Assembly (NCBI RefSeq): GCF_014636495.1
Contig: NZ_BMEM01000005.1
Location: forward strand, 62,001 to 126,000
Direction of reading: 5' to 3'
Length of the DNA: 64,000 bases
Source of the DNA: Ornithinimicrobium tianjinense
Lineage (GTDB): Bacteria; Actinomycetota; Actinomycetes; Actinomycetales; Dermatophilaceae
The notes under the pieces are model-generated. The model searched no databases, was not told the origin of the DNA, and saw only the letters and a list, made by a program, of their open reading frames with translations. Numbering within the stretch: the stretch's first letter is position 1; each line of letters begins with the position of its first letter. This document shows, one piece after another, positions 1 through 9,251 of this stretch. Made by a program: the position numbers and the translations under genes.

Positions 1-14
1 CGGTCCCGTCCGGC

Positions 15-48
15 CATTACATAACCTCACCTTTGAGGATGCATAATG
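15..48. promoter_or_regulatory. Imperfect inverted repeat and promoter before DUF4395 gene
   Basis: The arms CATTA...CCTCA and TGAGG...TAATG form an imperfect dyad (about 11 of 15 positions match). It overlaps a candidate promoter: TTACAT at 17-22 and CATAAT at 42-47, spacer 19 bp. The -10 ends 6 nt before the GTG at 54, so the transcript would be leaderless. A repressor bound at the dyad would cover the -10. The regulator is not in the window; it may lie to the left. Confidence 0.45.
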
Positions 49-53
49 TAGGG

Positions 54-566
54 GTGTCCTCTTCTCGATTCCCCGCCGTGGTCGACGACGTCACCGTCCG
101 GCTGATCGCCGGCGTGGTCCTGGCCGTCGTCCTCGTCACTGCCGTGACCCAGCAGTGGTGGCTGTTCGCCGTGCTCGCCCTCGACTTCGCCCTGCGCGCG
201 ACGGTGGGCCCGGCCGCCAGTCCGGTCGCCCAGCTCGTGCGGCGCGTGATCCGTCCGCGCGTCAGGGCCCTGCCGCACCCGACGCCGGGGGCGCCCAAGC
301 GGTTCGCCGCGGCGATCGGCGCCACGATGACCGGTGCGGCGACCCTGCTGTGGGTGTTCCACGCGGCGACCGGCAGCGGCGCCGCGATCGCGGCCGTCTA
401 CGTCATCGCCGGGGTGATGGTGCTCTTCCCGGCCCTCGAGTCGCTGCTCGGCCTCTGCGTCGGGTGCGTGATCTTCTCCTGGCTGATGCGCCTCGGCGTC
501 GTGCCCGAGTCCGTCTGCGTCGAGTGCGCCGACATCACCTCCCGCCTGCGCACCGCCTCCTCCTGA
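54..566 (+). CDS. DUF4395 integral membrane protein
   Basis: A 170-residue protein with hydrophobic stretches near residues 14-31, 33-50, 85-103 and 107-147, ending in two cysteine pairs, CVGC and CVEC, that resemble metal- or thiol-binding sites. This is the layout of actinobacterial DUF4395 membrane proteins, which are often found beside thioredoxin or rhodanese genes; the function is unknown. GTG 54 was chosen because it sits 6 nt after the -10-like CATAAT; an in-frame ATG at 39 and TTG at 33 would add 5-7 residues but overlap that -10. It is transcribed alone, 133 bp before the hut operon. Confidence 0.75.
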   Translation: MSSSRFPAVVDDVTVRLIAGVVLAVVLVTAVTQQWWLFAVLALDFALRATVGPAASPVAQLVRRVIRPRVRALPHPTPGAPKRFAAAIGATMTGAATLLWVFHAATGSGAAIAAVYVIAGVMVLFPALESLLGLCVGCVIFSWLMRLGVVPESVCVECADITSRLRTASS

Positions 567-699
567 CGATTGCTGCTGACGTCGCCGCGCTGAGGTGTCC
601 TGCTGAGGCCCCCTGCCGGCGCGAGATGTCTCGGATCTCGGACGCGGCGCTCGCGGCTCCCTCCCGCGGGCACCCCGTCCACGCCTAGAGTCAGGGGGC

Positions 700-1941
700 A
701 TGAGCGCCGCCTCCTTCGACAGCATGTGGGCCGACCTCGACCCGGTGGGACGGGCCGGCAGCGGGGGTTACCGACGCTTCGCGTGGACGGCCGAGGACCA
801 CACGCTGCGCGAGTGGTTCGCCGGGGAGTGCGCCCGACGCGGGCTGGACCTCACCGAGGACCGGGTCGGCAACCAGTGGGGCTGGTGGTGGGACGGCCCG
901 GGCACCGTCGACGAGGCGGTCGCCGCCGGCCGCAAGGCCGTCGTCATCGGCTCGCACCTCGACTCCGTCCCCGACGGCGGTGCCTTCGACGGCCCGCTCG
1001 GCGTGGTCAGCTCGCTCGCCGCCGTCGACCGGCTGCGCGCGGCCGGGGTGCGCCCCGCGGCGCCCGTCGCGGTCACCAACTTCGTGGACGAGGAGGGGGC
1101 CCGCTTCGGCATCGCCTGCGCCGGCTCCCGCGTCCTCACCGGCCAGCTCGACCGCGACAGGGCGCTCGGGCTCACCGACGCCGACGGTGTGAGCATGGCC
1201 GAGGCCCTGCGCGCCGCCGGCCGCGACCCCGACGCCTACGGCCCGGACGCGGAGGCCCTGGCGCGCGTCGGCTCCTTCGTCGAGCTCCACGTCGAGCAGG
1301 GCCGGGCGCTCGTCGACCTCGGCGCCCCGGTCGCCGTCGCCAGCGACATCTGGCCGCACGGGCGCTGGCGCTTCGACTTCCCGGGCGAGGCCAACCACGC
1401 CGGCACCACCCGCCTGGTCGACCGCCGCGACGCGATGCTCGGGTATGCCGATCTCGTGCTGGGGGCGCGCCACGTCGCCACCCAGCGGGGCTGCGTGGCC
1501 ACCGTCGGCAAGGTGCGCGTCACCCCCGGCGGCGTGAACGCCATACCCTCCCACGTCACCGGCTGGCTCGACGCGCGTGGTGCCGACGAGGACCAGGTGA
1601 TCGCGATGGTCGACGAGCTCACCGCGCGCGGGCAGGAGATGGGGGCGACCGTGACCCGCGAGAGCTGGACGCCGACCACCCGCTTCGACGCCGGGCTGAG
1701 CGAGCGGCTGCGGCGCGTGCTCGACAGCGCCGCGGGGGTCTCCGCGCCCGTCCTCGGCACCGGCGCCGGGCACGACGCGGGCATCCTGGCCACCGCGGGC
1801 GTCCCGAGCGCGATGCTCTTCGTGCGCAACCCCACCGGCGTGTCCCACAGCCCCGAGGAGCACGCCGAGGCCGACGACTGCCATGCGGGGGTCGAGGCGC
1901 TGGCCGCGTGCGTGCGCGACCTGACGGCGGCCCCGGCATGA
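700..1941 (+). CDS. M20 family amidohydrolase (allantoate amidohydrolase-like), hut operon
   Basis: A 413-residue M20/M28-type metallo-amidohydrolase. The dinuclear metal site is visible: GSHLDSVPDGG (His near residue 86, Asp 88), D then EEGARFG near 128-134, ELHVEQG near 195 and a C-terminal GVSHSPEE His near 384. By sequence type it would be named allantoate amidohydrolase. No other allantoin gene is present, and it is the first gene of an operon holding hutF and hutI, so I infer it deformylates N-formylglutamate (the HutG step). The ATG at 700 lies 8 nt after TAGAGT (686-691), suggesting a leaderless start. It overlaps the next gene by 4 nt. Confidence 0.85.
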   Translation: MSAASFDSMWADLDPVGRAGSGGYRRFAWTAEDHTLREWFAGECARRGLDLTEDRVGNQWGWWWDGPGTVDEAVAAGRKAVVIGSHLDSVPDGGAFDGPLGVVSSLAAVDRLRAAGVRPAAPVAVTNFVDEEGARFGIACAGSRVLTGQLDRDRALGLTDADGVSMAEALRAAGRDPDAYGPDAEALARVGSFVELHVEQGRALVDLGAPVAVASDIWPHGRWRFDFPGEANHAGTTRLVDRRDAMLGYADLVLGARHVATQRGCVATVGKVRVTPGGVNAIPSHVTGWLDARGADEDQVIAMVDELTARGQEMGATVTRESWTPTTRFDAGLSERLRRVLDSAAGVSAPVLGTGAGHDAGILATAGVPSAMLFVRNPTGVSHSPEEHAEADDCHAGVEALAACVRDLTAAPA

Positions 1942-2462
1942 GCGTCGGCGCCGCGACCAGGCCCGCGAGCAGCGGCAGCGTCACCACCACGCGCGTGCTC
2001 CTCACGGGGATGTCCGGCGTCGGCAAGTCCGCGCTACTCGCCGCCCTGCGCGAGCGCGGCTGGCGGACCGTGGACGCCGACGAGGACGGCCTGGTCACCG
2101 AGTACCCCGACCGCACCGACCTCCACCTCGCCGAGCTCGAGGCGATCCTGCGCCAGCCCCGCCACGACCGCCCCCTGATCGTCGCGGCGACCGGCGAGGG
2201 CCAGGGGCAGCTCTACCCCTTCGTCGACCACGTCGTCCTGCTCACCGCCCCCTGGCCGGTGCTCGAGGAGCGGCTGGCGACCCGCAGCGGCAACGCCTTC
2301 GGCAAGGAGCCGGGCGAGCGCGAGCGCGTCCGCGCCGACGTCGAGACCTACGAGCCCCTCCTGCGGCGGGGCGCCGACCTGGTGGTCGACACCTCGCAGG
2401 TCGCGCTCGAGGACCTCGCCGAGCAGATCGACGCGCTGGCCACCCAGGAGGACGCACGATGA
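1938..2462 (+). CDS. P-loop kinase-like NTPase in the hut operon
   Basis: A 174-residue P-loop protein with Walker A GMSGVGKS at about residues 24-31 and a compact nucleotide/shikimate-kinase-like layout; AAA-family or adenylate-kinase-like ATPase is the usual label. Its start overlaps the M20 stop (ATGA) and its stop overlaps the hutF start (ATGA), so it is translationally coupled to histidine catabolism. No known step of histidine breakdown needs a kinase, so its role is unknown. A LID-like ATRSGNAFGKEPGERERVR stretch lies near residues 113-131. The small-kinase fold is well supported; the substrate is not. Confidence 0.75.
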   Translation: MSVGAATRPASSGSVTTTRVLLTGMSGVGKSALLAALRERGWRTVDADEDGLVTEYPDRTDLHLAELEAILRQPRHDRPLIVAATGEGQGQLYPFVDHVVLLTAPWPVLEERLATRSGNAFGKEPGERERVRADVETYEPLLRRGADLVVDTSQVALEDLAEQIDALATQEDAR

Positions 2463-3805
2463 GCAGCACCACCTTCCACGCGGCATACGCCCACCTGCCC
2501 ACCGGGGTCGAGCGCGACGTCCGGCTGACCGTGGACCGCGGCCGCTTCACCGCGGTCGAGACGGGTGCCGCCGCGCAGCCGGGCGACCGCGAGCTGCCCG
2601 GCGTCGTCCTGCCCGGGCTCGCCAACGCGCACAGCCACGTCTTCCACCGGGCGCTGCGGGGACGCACCCACGTCGGCGGCGGCACCTTCTGGACGTGGCG
2701 CGAGGGCATGTATGCCGTCGCCGCTCAGCTGGATCCGACGAGCTACCTCGCGCTGGCGCGGGCGGCCTACGCCGAGATGGCCCTGGCCGCGATCACCGCG
2801 GTGGGGGAGTTCCACTACCTGCACCACGGCCCGGGGGGCGCGCGCTACCTGGACCCCAACGAGATGGGCCACGCGCTCGTCGAGGCCGCCGCGGACGCGG
2901 GGATCCGGCTGACCCTGCTGGACACCTGCTACCTCGCGGGCGGGCTCGGGCCGGACGGCCACGTGCCGCTCGAAGGGCCCCAGCTGCGCTTCGGCGACGG
3001 TGACGCCCAGACGTGGGCGCTGCGGGTCGACGACCTGCGCGACCACACCGACGGCGGCCCGGCGCACGTCCGCGTGGGCGCCGCGATCCACTCGGTGCGG
3101 GCGGTGCCGCGGGAGGCGCTGGGCGTGGTCGCGTCGTGGGCCCGGCAGGGCGGCCGACCGCTGCACATCCACCTCTCCGAGCAGCCGGCCGAGAACGAGG
3201 CCTGCCTCGCCGCCCACGGCCTGACCCCGACCGGCCTGCTCGCGGCCGAGGGCGTGCTCGGCCCGGACCTGTCGGCCGTGCACGCCACGCACCTCACCGA
3301 CGAGGACGTCGCCCTGCTCGGCCAGCACAGCTGCTGGGCGTGCTTCTGCCCGACCACCGAGCGCGACCTCGCCGACGGCATCGGCCCCGCCGTCTCCCTG
3401 CGGGACGCGGGCGCCCGCCTCTCGCTCGGGTCCGACCAGCACGCGGTCGTCGACCTGATCGAGGAGGCGCGGGCGCTGGAGATGCACGAGCGCCTCGACA
3501 CCCTGCAGCGCGGCCGGTTCGCGCCGGAGGACCTCCTGGCGGCGGCCACCGCCCACGAGAGCATCGGCTGGCCGGACGCCGGACGTCTCGAGCTCGGTGC
3601 CCGCGCCGACCTGGTCGCGGTCCGCCTGGACAGCGTCCGGACCGCCGGGTCAGACCCAGCGCAGGTCCTGCTCTCCGCCACCGCGTCCGACGTCGACACG
3701 GTCGTCGTCGACGGGGCCGTCGTCGTCGAGGGCGGTCAGCACCGCCTCGGCGACGTCGGCCGCCTCCTGCACGACGCCATCACCCCGCTCTGGAAGGACG
3801 CCTGA
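2459..3805 (+). CDS. hutF: Formimidoylglutamate deiminase
   Basis: A 448-residue amidohydrolase-superfamily enzyme. The strand-1 metal motif [13 protein letters not shown] is at about residues 55-67; [16 protein letters not shown] and LGSDQHA follow as expected for the HutF family. HutF converts N-formimino-L-glutamate and water to N-formyl-L-glutamate and ammonia, the branch that bypasses HutG-type formiminoglutamase. It sits between the coupled P-loop gene and hutI. The start overlaps the upstream stop and the length is usual for the family. Confidence 0.93.
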   Translation: MSSTTFHAAYAHLPTGVERDVRLTVDRGRFTAVETGAAAQPGDRELPGVVLPGLANAHSHVFHRALRGRTHVGGGTFWTWREGMYAVAAQLDPTSYLALARAAYAEMALAAITAVGEFHYLHHGPGGARYLDPNEMGHALVEAAADAGIRLTLLDTCYLAGGLGPDGHVPLEGPQLRFGDGDAQTWALRVDDLRDHTDGGPAHVRVGAAIHSVRAVPREALGVVASWARQGGRPLHIHLSEQPAENEACLAAHGLTPTGLLAAEGVLGPDLSAVHATHLTDEDVALLGQHSCWACFCPTTERDLADGIGPAVSLRDAGARLSLGSDQHAVVDLIEEARALEMHERLDTLQRGRFAPEDLLAAATAHESIGWPDAGRLELGARADLVAVRLDSVRTAGSDPAQVLLSATASDVDTVVVDGAVVVEGGQHRLGDVGRLLHDAITPLWKDA

Positions 3806-3810
3806 ACACC

Positions 3811-5019
3811 GTGAGCATGCTCATCACCGGGATCCACGAGCTCGTCACCTGCGACGAGACCCTCGACGGGGCCGTCGAGGAGGAGCTGCACGCCCGCCTC
3901 GGCCTCCTGCGGGACGCGGCCGTCGTCATCGCCGGCGGCGGCGAGGACAGCGCACCTGTCGTCGAGTGGGTCGGTCCCGCGTCGCAGGCGCCGGCCGCCG
4001 ACTGGGCCATCGACCTCGAGGGCCGGGCGGTGATCCCGGGCTTCGTCGACAGCCACAGCCACCTCGTCTTCGCCGGCGACCGCTCGGCGGAGTTCGCCGC
4101 CCGGATGTCGGGCACGCCCTACGACGGCGGCGGCATCGCCACGACCGTGGCCGCCACCCGCGGCGCCGACGACGCCGAACTGCGCACGTTGATCCAGCAC
4201 CGTGTCCAGGAGATGCGCGCCCAGGGCACCACGACGGTGGAGATCAAGAGCGGCTACGGGCTCTCCGTCGCCGACGAGGTCCGGGCGCTGCGGCTGGCCA
4301 GGGAGGTCACCGAGGAGACGACCTACCTCGGCGCGCACGTGGTGCCGCCGGACCACCGGGACGGCGGGGAGGCGGGGCGCGCGGCATACCTGGACCTGGT
4401 CTGCGGCGAGATGCTCGAGGCGTGCGCGCCCCACGCGCGCTGGATCGACGTCTTCTGCGAGCCGGCGAGCCCCTACGCGTTCACCGGGGAGGAGTCGCGG
4501 CGGATCCTCGAGGCGGGTCGCGCCGCGGGGCTCGAGCTGCGCGTCCACGGCAACCAGCTCAGCGAGGGCCCCGGCGTGCAGCTGGCCGTGGAGCTGGGCG
4601 CCGCGAGCGTCGACCACTGCACCTTCCTCACCGACGCCGACGTCGACGCGCTCGCCGGCAGCGACACCGTCGCGACCCTGCTCCCGGGCGTGGAGTTCTC
4701 CACCCGCCAGCCCTACCCGGACGCGCGCCGCCTCCTGGGGGCCGGCGTCGACGTGGCGATCGCGACCGACTGCAACCCGGGCACCTGCTACTCCTCCTCG
4801 ATGCCGCTCATGGTCGCGCTGGCCGTCCGCGAGATGGGTATGACGCCCGCCGAGGCCCTGCGAGGGGCGACCGTCGTCGCGGCGAAGGCGTTGCGCCGCA
4901 ACGACATCGGCACCATCGCGGTGGGTCGGCGGGCGGACCTCGCCGTGGTCGACGCGCCGAGCTGGCTGCACATCCCCTACCGCGTCGGCGTCCCGCTGGT
5001 GCGCGCCCTGGAGGTCTAG
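3811..5019 (+). CDS. hutI: Imidazolonepropionase
   Basis: A 402-residue amidohydrolase that opens 4-imidazolone-5-propanoate to N-formimino-L-glutamate, the substrate of HutF encoded just upstream. Visible motifs are [12 protein letters not shown] (metal His pair), EIKSGYGL, the [15 protein letters not shown] segment and [10 protein letters not shown] with the metal Asp. GTG 3811 is preferred because GGAAGG at 3792-3797 is 13 nt upstream; ATG 3817 is the alternative. The gene begins 5 nt after the hutF stop. hutH and hutU are not in the window. The stop codon overlaps the -10 of the next gene. Confidence 0.93.
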   Translation: MSMLITGIHELVTCDETLDGAVEEELHARLGLLRDAAVVIAGGGEDSAPVVEWVGPASQAPAADWAIDLEGRAVIPGFVDSHSHLVFAGDRSAEFAARMSGTPYDGGGIATTVAATRGADDAELRTLIQHRVQEMRAQGTTTVEIKSGYGLSVADEVRALRLAREVTEETTYLGAHVVPPDHRDGGEAGRAAYLDLVCGEMLEACAPHARWIDVFCEPASPYAFTGEESRRILEAGRAAGLELRVHGNQLSEGPGVQLAVELGAASVDHCTFLTDADVDALAGSDTVATLLPGVEFSTRQPYPDARRLLGAGVDVAIATDCNPGTCYSSSMPLMVALAVREMGMTPAEALRGATVVAAKALRRNDIGTIAVGRRADLAVVDAPSWLHIPYRVGVPLVRALEV

Positions 5020-5028
5020 GCTTCGGGC

Positions 5029-5457
5029 GTGGACATCCCGGAGATCAACTACCTCGCCGTCGTGCTGGCCGTCGTCGCCTCGATGCTGGTCGGCTTCGTC
5101 TTCTACCACCCGAAGGTGCTCGGCACCCGGTGGATGCGGGCGATCGGCCACGACGAGCGGTCGGTCTCCGAGGGCGGCGGCAGCTGGGTCTACGGCGTCG
5201 TCCTCGTCTCCAGCTTCGTCACCGCGTGGGTGCTCGCGGGCGCGACGTGGCTCTCCCACGAGTTCTACGGCGGGTCTTTCCTGGTCAACGGCCTGGTCAC
5301 AGGGCTGATCCTCTGGGTCGGCTTCACCGCCGCGCGGGTGGTCGTGCACGACGGTTTCGACCCGCGCGGCTTCCGGGTCACGCCATACACGCTGCTCAAC
5401 GGGCTGCTCACCGTGCTGGCGATGGCGCTGGTCATCGGGCTGATGCCGCCGGGCTGA
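5029..5457 (+). CDS. DUF1761 membrane protein
   Basis: A 142-residue protein with four predicted membrane helices (about residues 8-26, 50-72, 80-100 and 120-138) and the SMLVGFVFYHPKVLG segment after helix 1 that typifies DUF1761. Function unknown. The GTG start lies 6 nt after TAGGCT (5017-5022), which itself overlaps the hutI stop, so it probably has its own leaderless transcript in addition to any read-through from hutI. A short GC hairpin, GCGCC/GGCGC, follows the stop near 5460-5473. Confidence 0.8.
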   Translation: MDIPEINYLAVVLAVVASMLVGFVFYHPKVLGTRWMRAIGHDERSVSEGGGSWVYGVVLVSSFVTAWVLAGATWLSHEFYGGSFLVNGLVTGLILWVGFTAARVVVHDGFDPRGFRVTPYTLLNGLLTVLAMALVIGLMPPG

Positions 5458-5491
5458 GGCGCCTGTCGGCGCACTCTGGCAGGGTCGAGGT

Positions 5492-6976
5492 ATGACGCAG
5501 CAGTCGAGTCCTCGCCCCGTCCGCAACCGTCCGCTCACCCTCACCTTCCTCGGTGCCTCCGGGACCGTCACCGGGTCCAAGTACCTCCTCACCGTGGGTG
5601 AGCGGCGCGTCCTCGTGGACGCCGGCGTCTTCCAGGGGGAGAAGCACTGGCGACTGAAGAACTGGGAGGAGTTCCCGGTCGACCCGGCGACGCTGAGCGA
5701 CGTCGTCCTCACCCACGCCCACACCGACCACATCGGCTACCTGCCGGCGCTCGTCGACCAGGGCTTCGCCGGGCAGGTCTGGCTGACCGAGGGCAGCGCG
5801 GTGATCGGCGAGATCGTGCTGCGCGACGCGGGCAAGCTGCAGGAGGAGGCGGCCGAGGAGGCCCGGCGGCACGGCTGGTCCAAGCACGAGGAGCCGCAGC
5901 CGCTCTTCGACCTGCAGGACGTCGAGCGGACCCTGCCGCTGTTCCGGACGGTGGCCTTCGACGAGGACGTCGACCTCGGGGACGGGCTCGTCGCGCGGTG
6001 GACGCGGGCCGGTCACATCCTCGGCTCGGCGAGCGTGCGCCTGGAGGTCGACGGCCACGACGTGCTGTTCTCCGGCGACCTCGGCCGCCACGACCACCCG
6101 CTGCTCAAGCCGCGCGGCACACCGGCGGGCGCGCGCTACGTCGTGTGCGAGTCGACCTACGGCGACCGCGAGCACCCCGAGCCGGTGGTTGAGCACCAGG
6201 CGATGGCCGACGCCGTCCGCCGCACCGTGGACCGCGGCGGCCTGGTCGTCATCCCGGCCTTCGCCGTCGACCGGACCCAGGCGGTGCTCAAGGTGCTGGT
6301 CACGCTCATGCGGGAGGGGCGCATCCCCGAGGTCGACGTCGCGGTCGACTCGCCGATGGCGCTCAAGGTGCTCGACGCCTACCGAAACAGCTCGCTCGGC
6401 GAACTGCGGGACGACGTCGACGTCGACGACTTCACCGCGCTGCCGCGGCTGATCGAGGCCGCCACCTCGCAGCAGTCCCGGGCGCTGAACCGGCGTAACG
6501 ACCCGATGATCATCGTCGCGTCCTCCGGGATGGCCGAGGGCGGGCGCGTCCTGCACCACCTCGCCCGCCTCCTCCCCGACGAGCGCAACACCGTCATCCT
6601 CACCGGCTACCAGGCCGCCGGCACCCGGGGGCGGGCGCTGGAGGAGGGGGCCGGCTCGGTCAAGATCAACGGGCACTACGTCAAGGTCCGGGCCGAGATC
6701 GTCCGCGACCACGAGTTCTCGGTGCACGGCGACGCGAGCGACCTGGTGGACTGGCTCACCGCGCTCGACCCGGTGCCCGACACGGTCTTCGTCACGCACG
6801 GCGAGCAGGACGTCGCCGAGCACTTCGCCGCACGCGTCGAGGACACGCTCGGCTGCCCCGCGGTGGTCCCGAGGTATGGCGAGGTCGTGTCCCTGGTGCC
6901 CGGTGCGCCCGACCCGGCCGACCTCGACCTCCCCGTGCCGGCGCAGCCTGGCCCGGGCGAGGAGCCGAAGGACTGA
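5492..6976 (+). CDS. MBL-fold/beta-CASP RNA-processing nuclease
   Basis: A 494-residue cytosolic metallo-beta-lactamase with beta-CASP and Zn-dependent RMMBL domains, the architecture of CPSF73/YSH1-like ribonucleases. The zinc motif HAHTDHIGYLP is near residues 75-85, SGDLGRHDHP near 195, the beta-CASP SSGMAEGGRVLHHL near 350 and the terminal His in VFVTHGEQD near 435. It probably processes or degrades RNA; it is shorter than RNase J and lacks that protein's C-terminal domain. The ATG follows GGTCGAGG. Downstream comes a 33-bp tandem repeat rather than a clear terminator. Confidence 0.85.
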   Translation: MTQQSSPRPVRNRPLTLTFLGASGTVTGSKYLLTVGERRVLVDAGVFQGEKHWRLKNWEEFPVDPATLSDVVLTHAHTDHIGYLPALVDQGFAGQVWLTEGSAVIGEIVLRDAGKLQEEAAEEARRHGWSKHEEPQPLFDLQDVERTLPLFRTVAFDEDVDLGDGLVARWTRAGHILGSASVRLEVDGHDVLFSGDLGRHDHPLLKPRGTPAGARYVVCESTYGDREHPEPVVEHQAMADAVRRTVDRGGLVVIPAFAVDRTQAVLKVLVTLMREGRIPEVDVAVDSPMALKVLDAYRNSSLGELRDDVDVDDFTALPRLIEAATSQQSRALNRRNDPMIIVASSGMAEGGRVLHHLARLLPDERNTVILTGYQAAGTRGRALEEGAGSVKINGHYVKVRAEIVRDHEFSVHGDASDLVDWLTALDPVPDTVFVTHGEQDVAEHFAARVEDTLGCPAVVPRYGEVVSLVPGAPDPADLDLPVPAQPGPGEEPKD

Positions 6977-6990
6977 GCCGACTGGCCGCT

Positions 6991-7110
6991 GGCACGAGCG
7001 CCTGTCCGGTAGGGGTGTGGGGTGGCACGAGCGCCTGTCCGGTAGGGGTGTGGGGTGGCACGAGCGCCTGTCCGGTCGGGGGTGGGGTGGCACGAGCGCC
7101 TGTCCGTTCG
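6991..7110. repeat. 33-bp tandem repeat, about 3.6 copies
   Basis: Units beginning GGCACGAGCGCCTGTCCGGT start at 6991, 7024, 7057 and 7089 (periods 33, 33, 32). The last unit is partial and leads into CGTCATACC. The array fills most of the gap between the MBL nuclease and the histidine kinase and is not coding. Other loci in the window also have a 32-33 bp period, with partly similar sequence (GCG, CGGT, GGGG blocks). Confidence 0.9.
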
Positions 7111-7201
7111 GGCACGTCATACCGCGGTCGCACTGCGATGGGGCGAGGTCGAGCCTGCGGGAGGAGGTGCGGGCTGGCCGTGGCACCTACGCTTCCTGAT
7201 C

Positions 7202-8434
7202 ATGCCCCGACCGACCGACGACGTCCCTGACCTCTGGCGCCACCCCTGGGCGCCGGACCTCGCGGTGGTCGGCGCGCTGCTCCTGTGGGCCCTGGTCAGC
7301 GGGGTGGTGGGCGGGTTCCTCAGCGTCTCCCTGGGGATGGTCATGGTCCTGCCGCTGCTGTGGCGCCGCCGGGCCCCGCTGGTCGCGGCGCTCGGCGTGG
7401 CGCTCGTCTGCCTGGTGCAGGTGGCGGTCATGGACCAGCCGCACCCGGCCGACGTGGCGGTGCCGATCGCGGTCTACAGCGCCGCCGCGTTCGGGACGCG
7501 CACCGAGTCGCGACTGGTGCTGCTCCTGGGCCTGCTCGGTGCGGGGATCGCCGCCCTGGACTGGCGCAACGTCTACGTCCACCCGCTCGATCAGCTCCCG
7601 CAGATCGCCTTCCAGGCCTTCTTCATGGCGATGTTCCTGGGGGTCGCGTGGGTGCTCGGCGACGTCGTCCGGCGCCGCAAGGCCGTCCTCGCGCGCCTCG
7701 CCGAGCAGAACGCCGCGCTCGCGCGCGACCACGCGCAGCGCACCAGGCTGGCCTCGCAGGAGGAGCGGGCCGCGATCGCCCGCGAGATGCACGACGTCGT
7801 GGCGCACAGTCTCGCGGTCGTGGTGGTCCAGGCCGACGGTGCCCTGTATGCCGCGCGCCGCGCCCTCGACGCCCCGCCCGGGATCGCGGCCGACCGGGCG
7901 GCCCTGGAGCGCGCCGCCCAGACGCTGGAGACCCTGGCCGAGACGGCCCGCAGCTCGCTGGCCGACACCCGCCGGCTGGTGGGGGTGCTGCGCGAGGAGG
8001 GCTCCGGGGCGGAGTTCTCGCCGCTGCAGGAGCTGGCCTACCTGGACGAGCTGGCTCAGGGGGTGCGCGACTCCGGCGTCGCGGTCGACGTCGTCGTCCG
8101 GGGCCAGGTCGACGACCTGCCGCGCGAGGTCGACCTGGCGGCCTACCGGGTCGTGCAGGAGTCGCTGACCAACGTGCTCAAGCACGCCGGCCCGCACGCC
8201 ACCGTCGACGTCGACGTGCTGCGGACCCCCGCCGTGCTCCTGGTCCGGGTCACCGACGACGGCGCTGGCCAGGCGAGCGACGGGGACGGCGAGGGCAACG
8301 GCATACTCGGCATGTCCGAACGGGTCGAGGTGCTCGGCGGGACCGTCCACGCCGGGCCGCGCACCCGCGGCGGCTGGGAGGTCGTCGCGAGCCTGCCGGT
8401 CGAGCCGGCCCCGAGCGCAGGAGGAGCAGCGTGA
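7202..8434 (+). CDS. Sensor histidine kinase, NarL/DesK type
   Basis: A 410-residue HisKA_3 kinase. Residues about 15-155 form four to five membrane helices with short loops and no large extracellular sensor domain. A coiled linker (about 160-185) leads to the phospho-His motif IAREMHDVVAHSLAVV near 195-210, then the HATPase domain with TNVLKHAG (N box), VTDDGAGQ and GILGMSERV. It phosphorylates the response regulator whose GTG overlaps its stop. ATG 7202 lies 8 nt after TACGCT (7188-7193). The stimulus is unknown. Confidence 0.9.
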   Translation: MPRPTDDVPDLWRHPWAPDLAVVGALLLWALVSGVVGGFLSVSLGMVMVLPLLWRRRAPLVAALGVALVCLVQVAVMDQPHPADVAVPIAVYSAAAFGTRTESRLVLLLGLLGAGIAALDWRNVYVHPLDQLPQIAFQAFFMAMFLGVAWVLGDVVRRRKAVLARLAEQNAALARDHAQRTRLASQEERAAIAREMHDVVAHSLAVVVVQADGALYAARRALDAPPGIAADRAALERAAQTLETLAETARSSLADTRRLVGVLREEGSGAEFSPLQELAYLDELAQGVRDSGVAVDVVVRGQVDDLPREVDLAAYRVVQESLTNVLKHAGPHATVDVDVLRTPAVLLVRVTDDGAGQASDGDGEGNGILGMSERVEVLGGTVHAGPRTRGGWEVVASLPVEPAPSAGGAA

Positions 8435-9141
8435 CCACCACTCCCGACGACCGCCCGGTGCGGCTGTTCCTCGTCGACGACCAGGAGCTCGTGCGCGCCG
8501 GCTTCCGGATGGTGCTCGACGCGCAGACCGACATGACGGTGGTCGGCGAGGCCGGCGACGGGCTGGCCGCGCTCGACGCGATCGAGGCGACCCGGCCGGA
8601 CGTCGTGCTCATGGACATCCGGATGCCGCGGCTCGACGGTGTCGAGACGACGCGGCGGCTGCAGGAGCGCGGCGACGCGGCGCGGGTGCTGGTGCTGACG
8701 ACCTTCGACCTGGACGAGTACGCCTTCGCCGCGCTCAAGGCCGGGGCCAGCGGCTTCCTGCTCAAGGACGCCGGGCCGGCCGAGCTGCTGGCGGCCATCC
8801 GCGCGGTCCACGCGGGCGACGCCGCGATGGCGCCCTCCACGACAAGGCGGATGCTCGAGCGTTTCGTGCCGGACCTGCCGGACGCGGCGGCCGAGACGGC
8901 CGCGGCCGCCCAGCGCCGCGCCGCACTGGCTCGCCTGGCCCCGCTGACCCAGCGCGAGCGCGAGGTCCTCGAGGCGGTCGGGCGCGGGCTGACCAACCAT
9001 GAGATCGCCGCGGAGCTCTTCCTCGCCGAGGCGACCGTGAAGACCCACATCGGCAGGGTGCTCAGCAAGCTCGGCCTGCGCGACCGGGTGCACATGGTGA
9101 TCACCGCGTACGAGACGGGGCTGGTCGGCCGGCCCGAGTGA
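8431..9141 (+). CDS. LuxR/NarL-family response regulator
   Basis: A 236-residue response regulator. The receiver domain (about residues 10-125) has the DD acidic pair in LFLVDDQEL, the phospho-acceptor Asp in VVLMDIRMPRLDG, the T in LTTFD and the K in LKDAG. The C-terminal LuxR HTH (about 170-230) has LTQREREVLEAVGRG and EATVKTHIGRVLSKLGLRDR. GTG overlaps the kinase stop (GTGA) and is preceded by GGAGGAGC. Targets may include the SMR pair downstream, but the strong hairpin between them argues for separate transcripts. Confidence 0.92.
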   Translation: MTTTPDDRPVRLFLVDDQELVRAGFRMVLDAQTDMTVVGEAGDGLAALDAIEATRPDVVLMDIRMPRLDGVETTRRLQERGDAARVLVLTTFDLDEYAFAALKAGASGFLLKDAGPAELLAAIRAVHAGDAAMAPSTTRRMLERFVPDLPDAAAETAAAAQRRAALARLAPLTQREREVLEAVGRGLTNHEIAAELFLAEATVKTHIGRVLSKLGLRDRVHMVITAYETGLVGRPE

Positions 9142-9153
9142 CGCGCCATGCTT

Positions 9154-9215
9154 GTGCACGGCTGTTGTGACGCATCGAATGCCAGGGCATTGCTTGTGTC
9201 GCAACAGCCACGCAC
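9154..9215. terminator. Long imperfect hairpin between response regulator and SMR genes
   Basis: Arms GTGCACGGCTGTTGTGAC (9154-9171) and GTCGCAACAGCCACGCAC (9198-9215) pair over 18 positions with three G-T wobble/mismatch positions; the loop holds a second hairpin, AATGCC/GGCATT. There is no T-run. It begins 12 nt after the regulator stop, so a terminator or mRNA-end hairpin is likely; an operator or attenuator for the SMR genes is the alternative. Confidence 0.5.
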
Positions 9216-9251
9216 ATCCATTCCGTCAGCCACCCCGTCGAGGAGCCCCCT

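Noticed and set aside
9142-9251. Possible guanidine riboswitch before the Gdx-like SMR pair
   Set aside because: The leader folds as one long hairpin and lacks the paired ACGR loops or conserved cores of guanidine-I, -II or -III riboswitches.
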